From Konateibacter massiliensis (GTDB taxonomy: Bacteria > Bacillota > Clostridia > Lachnospirales > Lachnospiraceae): 64,000 nucleotides of DNA. Shown here piece by piece: positions 17,442 through 25,910 of the stretch (position 1 is the first letter of the stretch; each line of letters begins with the position of its first letter). A program made the translations under genes and the position numbers. The DNA lies in the NCBI RefSeq assembly GCF_900184995.1, contig NZ_LT860099.1, forward strand, positions 522,269-586,268. The letters are read 5' to 3'. The notes beneath the pieces were generated by a model. It did no database searches, was not told where the DNA came from, and worked only from the letters and a program-made list of their open reading frames with translations.

Positions 17442-18272
17442 ATGAATTTAAATAACTTAGTGCTGCAATATGCAAAGGCAAATCTTGAAATAGACGGCTC
17501 ATACCGCCTGTCCATCCCGCCCGGAAGCAAGGTGACTGCCCAGACTACCGTAAAGGGTGTGTGTGGTTTCGTGATTCCGATATGCGGCAGGGCAAAATTT
17601 ACGGTATGCAATGAGGAATATGAATTAAAGAGAGGGGTTATCCTTCACGCCGGTTCCGGTATGGACTTGAGCAAGGAGGTAATCGGAGACAAAAACTGGG
17701 AATTTATTTTGCTCCATTACAGGGTACTTGGCGAGGAAAGGACAAAAGAATCGCTTATGGATATGAATTATACCATGAAGGTTTTCCCTGATCAGCATGA
17801 GGAAATTATAAAAATACTCGATGCCATTCTCTCCCTGCAAAAAGAATTTGGCACAAAACATGTTTTAAAAAATAAAATTTTGTTATATGAGCTGATTGCA
17901 AAGATATTCAGCTTTTCTGAGGTTCGGCAGAGTGCAGAGCCAAAGGATAAGATAGAAGAGGTGTTAGGCTATATTCACGAACACTTGGAAGAAAACTTGT
18001 CTGTGTCTGAGATTGCCGAAAATTTTCAATGGAATGCAAAGCAGTTTAATTATTCCTTCCAGAAAAGAGTAGGGCTTTCCCCGAAGAAATATATTATGAC
18101 GACTCAGATCAAACGTGCCAAGGAGCTTTTATTGGAAAGCGATCTCCCCATCATAGAAATAGCAAATCAGGTGGGATATGAGGATGCTTTGCATTTTAGC
18201 CGGATTTTTAAGCAAAATACGGGCGTTTCTCCCAGCTTGTTTCGACGTCAGGTAGAAAAAAATCCATATTAA
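17442..18272 (+). CDS. AraC-family transcription regulator of the iron island
   Basis: 276 residues. An N-terminal cupin-like sensing domain (about 1-150) is followed by a C-terminal pair of helix-turn-helix motifs (LSVSEIAENFQWNAKQFNYSF and IIEIANQVGYEDALHFSRIF), ending GVSPSLFRRQ. It stands directly upstream of the Fur-box promoter for the siderophore-type importer, in the same direction. AraC regulators beside siderophore uptake genes commonly sense the imported ferric chelate and activate its transporter; that role is inferred. Its own promoter carries the GTTAGnnnTAACTAAC site. Confidence 0.88.
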   Translation: MNLNNLVLQYAKANLEIDGSYRLSIPPGSKVTAQTTVKGVCGFVIPICGRAKFTVCNEEYELKRGVILHAGSGMDLSKEVIGDKNWEFILLHYRVLGEERTKESLMDMNYTMKVFPDQHEEIIKILDAILSLQKEFGTKHVLKNKILLYELIAKIFSFSEVRQSAEPKDKIEEVLGYIHEHLEENLSVSEIAENFQWNAKQFNYSFQKRVGLSPKKYIMTTQIKRAKELLLESDLPIIEIANQVGYEDALHFSRIFKQNTGVSPSLFRRQVEKNPY

Positions 18273-18287
18273 TTTGAAAAAAGTCTA

Positions 18288-18348
18288 TTCAAATTTTAGA
18301 TTTGGTATGTTATATTTTCCTTTGTAATTGAAAATGAGTATCATAATC
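18288..18348 (+). promoter_or_regulatory. Promoter with Fur box upstream of the iron importer
   Basis: TTCAAA (18288-18293), a 17-nt spacer and TATATT (18311-18316) form a promoter. GAAAATGAGTATCATAATC at 18330-18348 matches the classical 19-bp Fur box GATAATGATAATCATTATC at 15 of 19 positions. It sits across the expected early transcribed region, so iron-loaded Fur should repress. The start codon of the binding protein is 15 nt downstream. Confidence 0.75.
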
Positions 18349-18362
18349 AAAAGGAGAATATT

Positions 18363-19400
18363 ATGAAGAAACCAATATCGTTATTAACAGTAGGTGTGTT
18401 GTCTTTATCCCTGCTTGCGGGTTGCGGCAGTAACAGTGCAGCAACAGAGGAGGCAACTGCAACAGAAGCTTCGGCAGAGACAACTGAAGTGACAAATACA
18501 GAGGAAGATATTGCTGACATCGCAGAAACAGAAAGCAGTGAGACGGTTTCTGCAGGCATTACATATCCATATGTCTACACAGACGAGGCGGACAGAGAGG
18601 TTACAATCGAGGAGGAGCCAACTGTTATTGTGGCAAATTACTTACCGCTTTGGGAAAGTTTAACTTTACTCGGTGTTAAGCCGACTGCCGTGACAGGTGC
18701 TGAAAACTACATCGCTACGTGGGATGCATTTGAGGGCTACGATGTAACCGGAGTTCAGGATTTGGGTACAGATGGAATAAATTTAGAGTTACTGGCAGAA
18801 TTACAGCCCGACATTATTTTAAACCAGAGTGCTGATATGGGAAATCTGGATATTGAAAATCTGGAAAAGGTAGCTCCGGTAGTTGTTTTCGGAAACGCAT
18901 CAAAAATGGATTGGAGACTTAGCTTAAGAGAAGTGGCAAAGGTCGTAAATAAAGAAGAAAAAGCGGAGGAAGTAATCGCCGAGGTGGATGCCAAATTGGC
19001 TGAGGAGAGAGAAAAGCTTGCCGCAAAATACGAAGGACAGACAATGATACAGTTCTCGGTTATGGGTGAGGATAAGTACTTCGCGGCATATCGCCCTGAT
19101 TTATACGATAAGGAAACCGGTTTGGGACTGAATGCTCCGGAAGGTTTCACCACATCCGAAACCTATGAGCAGCTTTCTATGGAAGCTATTGTGCAGATGA
19201 ATCCGGATTACATTTTTGTAAATGTATTTGACGGAGATGAAGCATTATTGGAAGCATTGGAACAAAATTCCGTATGGCAGTCTCTAAAAGCAGTGCAGGA
19301 CGGACATGTATACCGCCTGGACGGCAGCGGACATGCAGCAAGTGCTCTTGCTACTTTATACACGGTTAACTTTATTACAGACGCATTAACCGCAGAATAG
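18363..19400 (+). CDS. Iron-chelate ABC transporter substrate-binding lipoprotein
   Basis: 345 residues. A signal peptide with lipobox LLAGC (Cys21) is followed by a Thr/Glu/Ala-rich linker to about residue 60. A class III (FhuD/BtuF/FecB-type) binding domain comes next, with two lobes joined by a long helix: the QDLGTDGINLELLAELQPDIIL block and the closing VYRLDGSGHAASA. It binds siderophores, haem or corrinoids outside the membrane and passes them to the permeases at 19585 and 20610. It has a Fur box. The ligand cannot be told by sequence alone. Confidence 0.92.
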   Translation: MKKPISLLTVGVLSLSLLAGCGSNSAATEEATATEASAETTEVTNTEEDIADIAETESSETVSAGITYPYVYTDEADREVTIEEEPTVIVANYLPLWESLTLLGVKPTAVTGAENYIATWDAFEGYDVTGVQDLGTDGINLELLAELQPDIILNQSADMGNLDIENLEKVAPVVVFGNASKMDWRLSLREVAKVVNKEEKAEEVIAEVDAKLAEEREKLAAKYEGQTMIQFSVMGEDKYFAAYRPDLYDKETGLGLNAPEGFTTSETYEQLSMEAIVQMNPDYIFVNVFDGDEALLEALEQNSVWQSLKAVQDGHVYRLDGSGHAASALATLYTVNFITDALTAE

Positions 19401-19464
19401 AAAAGGTAAACTCGGCATAAGCATTTGCCCGAGCACGCATCATGCAAGGCAGCATAAAGCACGC

Positions 19465-19493
19465 AAAGTGTGAGCAAAGCTCACACTTTTTTA
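19465..19493 (+). terminator. Hairpin terminator between binding protein and permease genes
   Basis: AAAGTGTGAGC-AAA-GCTCACACTTT followed by TTT: an 11-bp perfect stem with a T-run. Placed inside the transporter operon, it probably attenuates, so the binding protein is made in excess of the permeases, a common arrangement. Confidence 0.75.
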
Positions 19494-19584
19494 TGCGCAC
19501 GAATGCAGGCGGAAGATGTCACTGCGTGGCTGCTTTGTTATGCTGTCTGTTTTAGCTACAGAGGAAAGGCGGAAAGGAGAAACT

Positions 19585-20607
19585 ATGAACGCCGCTAAAC
19601 AACCACCAAAAAACAGGACACAGATTTGCATTATCGTTATAACAGGAAGCTTGCTTGTACTTGGGGCAGCTATATTTTTATCTCTCATAACGGGGGCTGC
19701 GAGTTTATCGCTTCGAACCGTATCTGATTCATTTTTTCACTTTGAAGCAGGAAACTCTAGTCATCTGCTCGTACGCGATATGAGAGTGCCAAGAGTGATG
19801 GCTGGCGCACTCATCGGTGCCGCGCTTGCTGTAGCAGGAGCTATTATGCAGGGAATGACTAAAAATCCACTTGCCGATTCTGGCTTGATGGGACTCAGTG
19901 CCGGAGCGGGCTTATTTTTGGCTATTTCGTTGGTTATTATGCAGGGAATGAGCTATTCGGGTATTATCGTCATGACTTTTTTAGGCGCAGCCTTCGGTGC
20001 GGTCTGTGTAAATATTGTAAGCACTCTGGTTCCCGGCGGAAACCAGCCAATGAAGCTTGTTTTGGCAGGTGCAACCATAAGCACGCTGTTTTCCGCTATC
20101 AGCCAGGCATTTGCAATCTATACAAACAGTTCCCAGAGTATTATGTTTTGGACGCTGGGAAACGTATCCGGCACAAATTGGGCACAGTTAAAAATAGGTG
20201 GGCCGGTTATTTTATTCAGCCTTATCATTGCAATTATGCTGTCTCGAAGAATTTCTATATTAAATATGGGAGAAGAAATGGCGAAAGGACTCGGTGTCAA
20301 TACAAAGCAAACCCAAATTATAGGGAGTGTTGTTGTTGTTCTTCTTTCGGGAACCTCTTTTGCCCTGTGCGGCAGTATCACCTTTGTCGGAATGATGATA
20401 CCGCATTTTGCAAGATTTCTGATAGGCCCTGATTACAGACTTGTTATACCGGTCAGTGCAGTTCAGGGAGCTGCTCTGGTTGTCATTGCGGATATACTTT
20501 CAAAGACCTTGAGTCCGCCTGCGGAAATACCGATTGGAGCAATTATTTCCATTATAGGTGTTCCGATCTTTCTCTATTATGCAAGAAAAGAAAAGGGGAG
20601 GGATTAG
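19585..20607 (+). CDS. FecCD-family iron-chelate ABC permease, subunit 1
   Basis: 340 residues from ATG 19585, chosen for the AAAGGAG eight bases before it; longer readings only enter the leader. About ten membrane helices. BtuC/FhuB family blocks are clear: RVPRVMAGALIGAALAVAG, the QGMTKNPLADSGLMGLSAGA loop, and the ATPase-coupling segment GEEMAKGLGV. The late helices include GSITFVGMMIPHFAR, typical of siderophore/B12 permeases. The second permease starts two bases past its stop, so the pair forms a heterodimeric channel. Confidence 0.93.
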   Translation: MNAAKQPPKNRTQICIIVITGSLLVLGAAIFLSLITGAASLSLRTVSDSFFHFEAGNSSHLLVRDMRVPRVMAGALIGAALAVAGAIMQGMTKNPLADSGLMGLSAGAGLFLAISLVIMQGMSYSGIIVMTFLGAAFGAVCVNIVSTLVPGGNQPMKLVLAGATISTLFSAISQAFAIYTNSSQSIMFWTLGNVSGTNWAQLKIGGPVILFSLIIAIMLSRRISILNMGEEMAKGLGVNTKQTQIIGSVVVVLLSGTSFALCGSITFVGMMIPHFARFLIGPDYRLVIPVSAVQGAALVVIADILSKTLSPPAEIPIGAIISIIGVPIFLYYARKEKGRD

Positions 20608-20609
20608 AC

Positions 20610-21638
20610 ATGAGACACTTATTTGAAAAATATAAATACCAATGTACTTTGGTTCTAACCCTTGCGCTGTTAATTGTTTTATTTTTTATCAGTATCAATG
20701 CGGGCTATACAAAAATTGGCTTCTTCGATGTTTTAAGAATACTGACCGGAGGCGGAGATTCAAGAGAGAACCTTGTCATATTCAGCTTTCGGCTTCCTCG
20801 TATTGTGATTGCCATATTGATTGGTATGGGCTTTTCGCTTTCAGGCTGTGTTCTACAGGGAATTACAAGAAATCCCCTCGCTGATCCGGGGCTGATGGGA
20901 ATTAATTCAGGAGCCGGAATTGTCGTTGTAATCTTCACTACTTTATCCGGAACATTGAGTATCGGAAGCGTTCTGATGCTACCGTTTTTCTCCCTTCTTG
21001 GGGCATTGCTCACAAGTATGGTATTGTATATCATTTCAACCGATAAAACCTATGGCTTGAAACCGACACGCCTTATCTTAAACGGTATAGCAATTCAAGC
21101 CGGTATTAACGCTCTTATGACCTTGATTGTATTGCAGCTTGACGATACCCAGTTTGATTTTATAGCCGTATGGCAGGCGGGGAGCATCTGGAATTCGAAT
21201 TGGAAGCTGGTTGCCAGCCTTGTTCCGTGGATTGTCATCGGCATGTTCTTCCTTTTTTATAAGGCGAAGGAGCTTGATATTTTAATGGTAGGAGATGAGT
21301 TATCCTCCGGTCTTGGCGTCTCGGTTGCAAAGGAGAAGAAAAAACTGTTATTTGCAGCGGTGGCATTGGCAGCGGCATCCGTAACAGTAAGCGGCAGTCT
21401 GCATTTTGTCGGGCTTTTAGGACCTCATATGGCAAGGCGGATTGTGGGTGCAAGGCATAAGGCCTTATTGCCGTTTTGTGCCCTGACAGGGGCTATTTTG
21501 GTGCTTGCAGCGGACACAATCGGAAGAACGATTGTTGAGCCGTCCGAAATACCAGCAGGAATTATAGCTGCCATATTAGGAGCACCTTACTTTATATTTT
21601 TAATGATTACAAACAGCCGTATGAAGAAGGAGAGGTAA
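20610..21638 (+). CDS. FecCD-family iron-chelate ABC permease, subunit 2
   Basis: 342 residues, about ten helices. It is homologous to the previous gene: RLPRIVIAILIGMGFSLSGC, the QGITRNPLADPGLMGINSGA loop and the coupling helix GDELSSGLGVSVAKE, then LHFVGLLGPHMARRIVG. It starts two bases after the first permease stops and ends four bases before the ATPase starts. The complete importer is therefore binding lipoprotein, two permeases and one ATPase, as in FhuBCD/YclNOPQ-type systems. Confidence 0.93.
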   Translation: MRHLFEKYKYQCTLVLTLALLIVLFFISINAGYTKIGFFDVLRILTGGGDSRENLVIFSFRLPRIVIAILIGMGFSLSGCVLQGITRNPLADPGLMGINSGAGIVVVIFTTLSGTLSIGSVLMLPFFSLLGALLTSMVLYIISTDKTYGLKPTRLILNGIAIQAGINALMTLIVLQLDDTQFDFIAVWQAGSIWNSNWKLVASLVPWIVIGMFFLFYKAKELDILMVGDELSSGLGVSVAKEKKKLLFAAVALAAASVTVSGSLHFVGLLGPHMARRIVGARHKALLPFCALTGAILVLAADTIGRTIVEPSEIPAGIIAAILGAPYFIFLMITNSRMKKER

Positions 21639-21642
21639 AAGA

Positions 21643-22494
21643 ATGACGGATTTTAAAATAAAAGACATTGAAGTAAGCTATGGAGAAAATACGATTATCA
21701 ACAATTTAAGCTTCGACGTTCCGATCGGCAAGATAACGACTATCATAGGCCCTAACGGCTGCGGAAAGTCAACGCTCCTAAAAACCATTGGGAGAATTAT
21801 GAAAGCCAAAAACGGAGCAGTTTATCTGGACGGAAAAGATATTCACACGTTATCCAGCAAAGAATTTGCAAAAAAGCTTGCCATTCTTCCCCAAACTCCG
21901 ATTGCTCCGGATGGACTTACCGCTGAGGAACTGGTTTCCTACGGCAGATATGCCCACCAGAAGGGGTTTGGAAAGCAAAGCGAGAAGGACAAGGAAATTG
22001 TAAGATGGGCATTGGAGGCGACGAATCTCTCAGAGCTTGGTCAGAGAAATGTCGATAACATGTCAGGTGGACAGAGACAGCGTGTCTGGATTGCGATGGC
22101 GTTGGCACAGCAGACTGACATGATTTTGTTAGATGAGCCTACCACCTATCTGGATGTAGCATACCAGCTTGAGGTATTAGAGCTTCTTGAAGACTTAAAC
22201 AAGATACACGGCTGTACGATTGTCATGGTTTTACATGATATTAATCTTGCCTCCCGCTACGCGGATTATCTTATCGCATTAAAAGGCGGTAATATTGTGA
22301 GTTTTGGTACTCCTCGTGAGGTTGTGACAAAGGAGCTGCTTCGAGAGGTTTATCAGATTGATGCTGATATTATGACGGAGGAGCACAGCAAAAAGCCTGT
22401 CTGCATTTCTTACAGGCTGACAAACAGAAAAAAAGCGATTGATAAAGTGAAACTTAATTTAGATGGGGTTTTACCCCAACTAAATTGTAGTTGA
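21643..22494 (+). CDS. Iron-chelate ABC transporter ATPase (FecE/FhuC type)
   Basis: 283 residues. Walker A GPNGCGKST, Q-loop LPQTP, signature MSGGQRQRVWIAMAL, Walker B MILLDEPTTYLD and the switch His in VMVLHDINLASRYAD are all intact. It energises uptake by the two permeases upstream. About 35 residues at the C-terminus extend beyond the usual FecE length. The hairpin at 22513-22553 and the nitrogenase-like genes follow on the same strand without a clear terminator. Confidence 0.95.
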   Translation: MTDFKIKDIEVSYGENTIINNLSFDVPIGKITTIIGPNGCGKSTLLKTIGRIMKAKNGAVYLDGKDIHTLSSKEFAKKLAILPQTPIAPDGLTAEELVSYGRYAHQKGFGKQSEKDKEIVRWALEATNLSELGQRNVDNMSGGQRQRVWIAMALAQQTDMILLDEPTTYLDVAYQLEVLELLEDLNKIHGCTIVMVLHDINLASRYADYLIALKGGNIVSFGTPREVVTKELLREVYQIDADIMTEEHSKKPVCISYRLTNRKKAIDKVKLNLDGVLPQLNCS

Positions 22495-22512
22495 ACTTAT
22501 CTAGGGACGTAG

Positions 22513-22553
22513 CAGCTGTTATTCCCACTTTTTAAGTGGGGATATTACAGCTG
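22513..22553 (+). promoter_or_regulatory. Strong hairpin between the importer ATPase and the H-like gene
   Basis: CAGCTGTTAT-TCCCACTT pairs with AAGTGGGGATATTACAGCTG around a short loop: outer 6-8 bp and inner 8 bp stems with small bulges. No U-tract follows, so it is not a normal terminator. It may set the relative level of the reductase genes by mRNA processing or protection. Confidence 0.5.
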
Positions 22554-22591
22554 GTAGTCATCAGATAAAGGCATAAAGGCGGTAGGTTAAT

Positions 22592-23326
22592 ATGAAAAAA
22601 ATAGCGATTTACGGGAAAGGCGGTATCGGAAAATCCACAACCGTATCAAACCTGTCTGCGGCACTTGCGGTAAGCGGTTTGAAGGTAATGCAGATTGGTT
22701 GTGATCCAAAGGCAGATTCTACAAGAAATCTGACCGGTGGTGAAAAGATTCCGACCGTTTTGGAGTTACTTCGAGATAAAGAAAATGTGACATTAGAAGA
22801 TTTGGTTTATGTGGGGGACGAGGGAGTTCTATGCGTGGAAGCGGGAGGTCCGGTACCCGGTATCGGCTGCGCCGGAAGAGGAATCATTACAGCATTTGAA
22901 AAGCTTGAGGAGTTAAATGCCTTTGAGGTATACCAGCCGGATATCGTGTTGTACGACGTGCTTGGCGATGTGGTCTGCGGTGGCTTTGCCATGCCGATAC
23001 GCGGCGGTTACGCGGAGGAGGTATACATTGTGTCCTCCGGTGAAATGATGTCGCTGTATGCGGCTTCTAACATTGCCTCGGCAGTAAAAATGTTTGGAAA
23101 ACGAAAATATGCTTCGTTAAAAGGCATTATTTTGAACAGCAAAAATATTGAAAATGAAGAAGCACTTGTGGAACAGGCGGCAAAGGAGATTGAGACAGAC
23201 GTCATCTATAAGATCCCCCGAAATCCTTTGGTACAGCAGGCGGAGGCACTTGGGAAAACAGTTGTCAGTGCCTTTCCTGACAGTGAAATGTCAAAAACCT
23301 ATTCTGCTCTTGCTGCGATGCTTTAG
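22592..23326 (+). CDS. Nitrogenase-like reductase, NifH/BchL-type iron protein
   Basis: 244 residues, shorter than NifH (about 275-295). P-loop [10 protein letters not shown] (residues 8-17) and switch [11 protein letters not shown] are intact. Both [4Fe-4S] ligands are present: Cys93 in GIGCAGRG and Cys129 in [13 protein letters not shown]. It should therefore be a homodimer with a bridging cluster that passes electrons on ATP hydrolysis to the D/K-like pair that follows. The C-terminal region that NifH has beyond residue 245 is missing, as in several nitrogenase-like reductases. Nitrogen fixation is unlikely: no nifB, nifE or nifN is in the window. Confidence 0.9.
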   Translation: MKKIAIYGKGGIGKSTTVSNLSAALAVSGLKVMQIGCDPKADSTRNLTGGEKIPTVLELLRDKENVTLEDLVYVGDEGVLCVEAGGPVPGIGCAGRGIITAFEKLEELNAFEVYQPDIVLYDVLGDVVCGGFAMPIRGGYAEEVYIVSSGEMMSLYAASNIASAVKMFGKRKYASLKGIILNSKNIENEEALVEQAAKEIETDVIYKIPRNPLVQQAEALGKTVVSAFPDSEMSKTYSALAAML

Positions 23327-23341
23327 AGAAAGGAATATTAT

Positions 23342-24622
23342 ATGAGTAACCCAAACAAGGCGTTTCGCCTATCTGAAATAGAGAGCAATCAAGGCATCCG
23401 CTTTTCTCATGCAGGCGCCACCCCTGGGCATCACTGTCCGATGCACACTGCCTTATCCGCTGTCCGCAGCATGAAAGGTGTGTCAACTCTTGTTGTAGGA
23501 ATGCCCGAATGCGGATTTTACAGCAGATATGTATTGGAAAATCCCATCGGTGTAAACGGGGAGCTTCACTACACATACATACTTGATTCAAACGAGGTGG
23601 TGTTTGGCTGTCGTGACGGTTTAATCGCAGCATTGGAAGAGATGGAGCGAGATCAGGCAAAGGCAATTGTCGTTGTGATGACCTGTATTCCGGCATTGAT
23701 TGGTGAAGACATTGCGGAGATTACCGAAACCTTTTCCGAGGAACACGACACAAAAGCAGTCTGTCTTGACTTGGCACATTACAAAAGGAATGGCTATGAG
23801 GCAGGCTTCTATGAAATTTACGCCGCTTTGACGGCATTTTGTGATAAGCCTGATCCGATTAAAACGTCCCAAAGACAGGTGACCTTACTCGGACAGGCAT
23901 CCGGCGCAGAAGCAGATTTGCTAAAGAGTTGGATAAGCAAGAATGATTATCAAATAACAGAGATAAATCCCCGTCTTATCCTCCAAGATTTTATACAGGT
24001 GACAAGCTCTTGCCTTACCATTGTAACTCACATTCATTTCCTTCCTTTGGCAAAAAAGCTGGAAAAGGAATATGAGATTCCGTTTGTCTTTTTAGGCGGT
24101 GCTTATTCACTTTCAGAGATTAAAGAGTGTTATCTGGAAATTCAAACCAGACTTTCCTTATCGGATATCCCGGAGTTTCCGTCATTTTCTTTGGCGGAGC
24201 AGTTGGAGGCACAGGTAAAAAAAGAACTGGCTGGCAGTCATTTTATTGTGACAAACACTATTGAGGATATTCTGCCGCTGACAAAATATTTGTGCTCTCT
24301 GTCAATAAAGCCTTGTTTTCTCCATTTGGAGGAATACCAGCCTTGGATGAAGGCGTGGAAGGAAGAAATTATTTCTTATTCCGCAAATCCACTTATTTCC
24401 TATGTCGTACGAAAGGATGCAGGAGAGGAGTTGTTAAAAGAATCCGGATTTTGGGAGGAAACAGGATTTCGTTTTTCCATCGGGGAGAGGGGAGTCGGGG
24501 AAACAGCACATATCAAGGCACAACGCTCACTAGGGCTTTCCTCGATTGGCTGCGAGAGAACATTTTCTTTGTTAAAACGCCTGGAAGGAATTTGGAAGGA
24601 GGAACATCATGCCACTGTATAA
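23342..24622 (+). CDS. Nitrogenase-like component 1, D-like subunit
   Basis: 426 residues. Three cysteines fall where NifD and BchN carry cluster ligands: Cys32 (GHHCPMHTA), Cys57 (MPECGFYSRY) and Cys115 (MTCIPALIGEDI, the classical T-C-P-x-x-I-G-D-D motif). An extra Cys90 follows VVFG. The FeMo-cofactor Cys context of NifD was not found. The gene starts 15 bases after the H-like gene and overlaps the K-like gene by 14 nt, implying a stoichiometric complex. Candidate substrates are imported iron chelates or tetrapyrroles, inferred from the importer upstream. Confidence 0.85.
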   Translation: MSNPNKAFRLSEIESNQGIRFSHAGATPGHHCPMHTALSAVRSMKGVSTLVVGMPECGFYSRYVLENPIGVNGELHYTYILDSNEVVFGCRDGLIAALEEMERDQAKAIVVVMTCIPALIGEDIAEITETFSEEHDTKAVCLDLAHYKRNGYEAGFYEIYAALTAFCDKPDPIKTSQRQVTLLGQASGAEADLLKSWISKNDYQITEINPRLILQDFIQVTSSCLTIVTHIHFLPLAKKLEKEYEIPFVFLGGAYSLSEIKECYLEIQTRLSLSDIPEFPSFSLAEQLEAQVKKELAGSHFIVTNTIEDILPLTKYLCSLSIKPCFLHLEEYQPWMKAWKEEIISYSANPLISYVVRKDAGEELLKESGFWEETGFRFSIGERGVGETAHIKAQRSLGLSSIGCERTFSLLKRLEGIWKEEHHATV

Positions 24623-25760
24623 AAACAGACCTGAACCATCAGGCAGAATGGGGCTTTTATGGGCTCTTGCACCTGTTTCTGATGCGGCAATCATCGAATT
24701 TGGCTCTATGGGGCATATGATTTATGCAGATAAATTTCTGGGGCACACCGGACTTGTAAAATATGCAAAGCTTGTTACCACTCACTTATCAGAGAAGGAT
24801 ATCGCACTTGGTATCACAAAGCGCTTGGAGGACAGCGTAAAGGAGATTGTGAGGAAGAAGGAGGCGAAAGCCATATTTTTGCTGCCCTCAAGTGTACCGG
24901 AAATGATTGGAACGGACTTGGAGGCAATCGGAGGGGAACTGCAATTTTCATACCCGGATATTCCGATTGTTACCTTTAAGGCGGGAAATTTTAAAGCAAC
25001 GAAAGAGCAGGGAATGGAGGAAGCATATTACAGTCTTGTGAAGAAATTCTCAGAGTTTCATGCTTTTGAGGCTGCGGACAGACTTAGCAAAGGAACGCTG
25101 CGCTTTAACTTGATTGGACCGGCATGTGATTGGTCTCGTTTTCAATCGGATGCGAGGGAAATCAGCAGAATGCTGACAGGAGCCTTTCATATGGAGGAAG
25201 CGGCAATATTTGGCTCTTCTTCGACTGTTGAATCGCTTCTTAAAATGTCTCAGGCAGACATTACCCTTGTCCTTCGAAAAGACGGAATCAAGGCGGCGAA
25301 GGAACTGGAAAGACAGTACAAAATTCCGTATTTGTACCTGACTCCATATGGTTATACCGGAACACTTCAATGGATAGAGCGGCTGGAGGAGGTACTTGCT
25401 AAAAAGGCAGATATAAGTTTCTTAGAGCAGGAAAAACAGGAGGTCAGTCACGTTGTATCACATTGCAGAGAATGGGTGAATTACCGAAAAGCCAAAGCAA
25501 AGCTGTGGGTTGGGGGAGAGGATGAGCTTTCGGGAGGCTTACAGGAGTTTGCTGTCACTGACTTGGGATTTTTGCCGGGAGAGGGCGAGATTCATATGTC
25601 AGATTTGCATGAGTTAAGAGAAAATCCGGGTAAATGTTCGACTGAGATACGTCGAAGCACCTTGTCCAATGATATCAATCCTTATGAAGCGCCCTTTATG
25701 GGATTTCGCGGTGCCATGAATTTATGCTCGCTCTGGTATCAGCATCTCACAACCGGATAA
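24609..25760 (+). CDS. Nitrogenase-like component 1, K-like subunit lacking cluster cysteines
   Basis: 383 residues, starting behind AAGGAGGAA within the D-like gene. It has the family layout: a PSGRMGLLWALAPVSDA start, IIEFGSMGHMIYA (where a Gly-Cys is normal) and LPSSVPEMIGTDLEAI (where T-C-P-x-x-x-IG-D-D-I is normal). No cysteine occurs in the first 150 residues, so all three usual ligand positions are changed. Later cysteines (GPACDW, SHCREW, GKCSTE, NLCSLW) lie outside the cluster region. A [4Fe-4S] cluster held by the three D-subunit cysteines plus a non-Cys ligand here would resemble DPOR, where BchB gives an Asp. Confidence 0.82.
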   Translation: MPLYKNRPEPSGRMGLLWALAPVSDAAIIEFGSMGHMIYADKFLGHTGLVKYAKLVTTHLSEKDIALGITKRLEDSVKEIVRKKEAKAIFLLPSSVPEMIGTDLEAIGGELQFSYPDIPIVTFKAGNFKATKEQGMEEAYYSLVKKFSEFHAFEAADRLSKGTLRFNLIGPACDWSRFQSDAREISRMLTGAFHMEEAAIFGSSSTVESLLKMSQADITLVLRKDGIKAAKELERQYKIPYLYLTPYGYTGTLQWIERLEEVLAKKADISFLEQEKQEVSHVVSHCREWVNYRKAKAKLWVGGEDELSGGLQEFAVTDLGFLPGEGEIHMSDLHELRENPGKCSTEIRRSTLSNDINPYEAPFMGFRGAMNLCSLWYQHLTTG

Positions 25761-25910
25761 GGGTTATATTGCTTTACATGTGTAAACAAAATATTAAATT
25801 TCTAAAATAAACTCAAACTTTCTTAACTCTTTTTAAAACCATAGTCTCTTTCCTATTTTAGGAGTATAATCACTGAGAAGATTATATCAAACACTAACTA
25901 GGAAAGAAGG

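Noticed and set aside
22592-25760. True nitrogen-fixing nitrogenase
   Set aside because: K-like subunit lacks cluster cysteines, no cofactor-binding context was found in the D-like subunit, and no nifB/E/N/V genes are present in the window.
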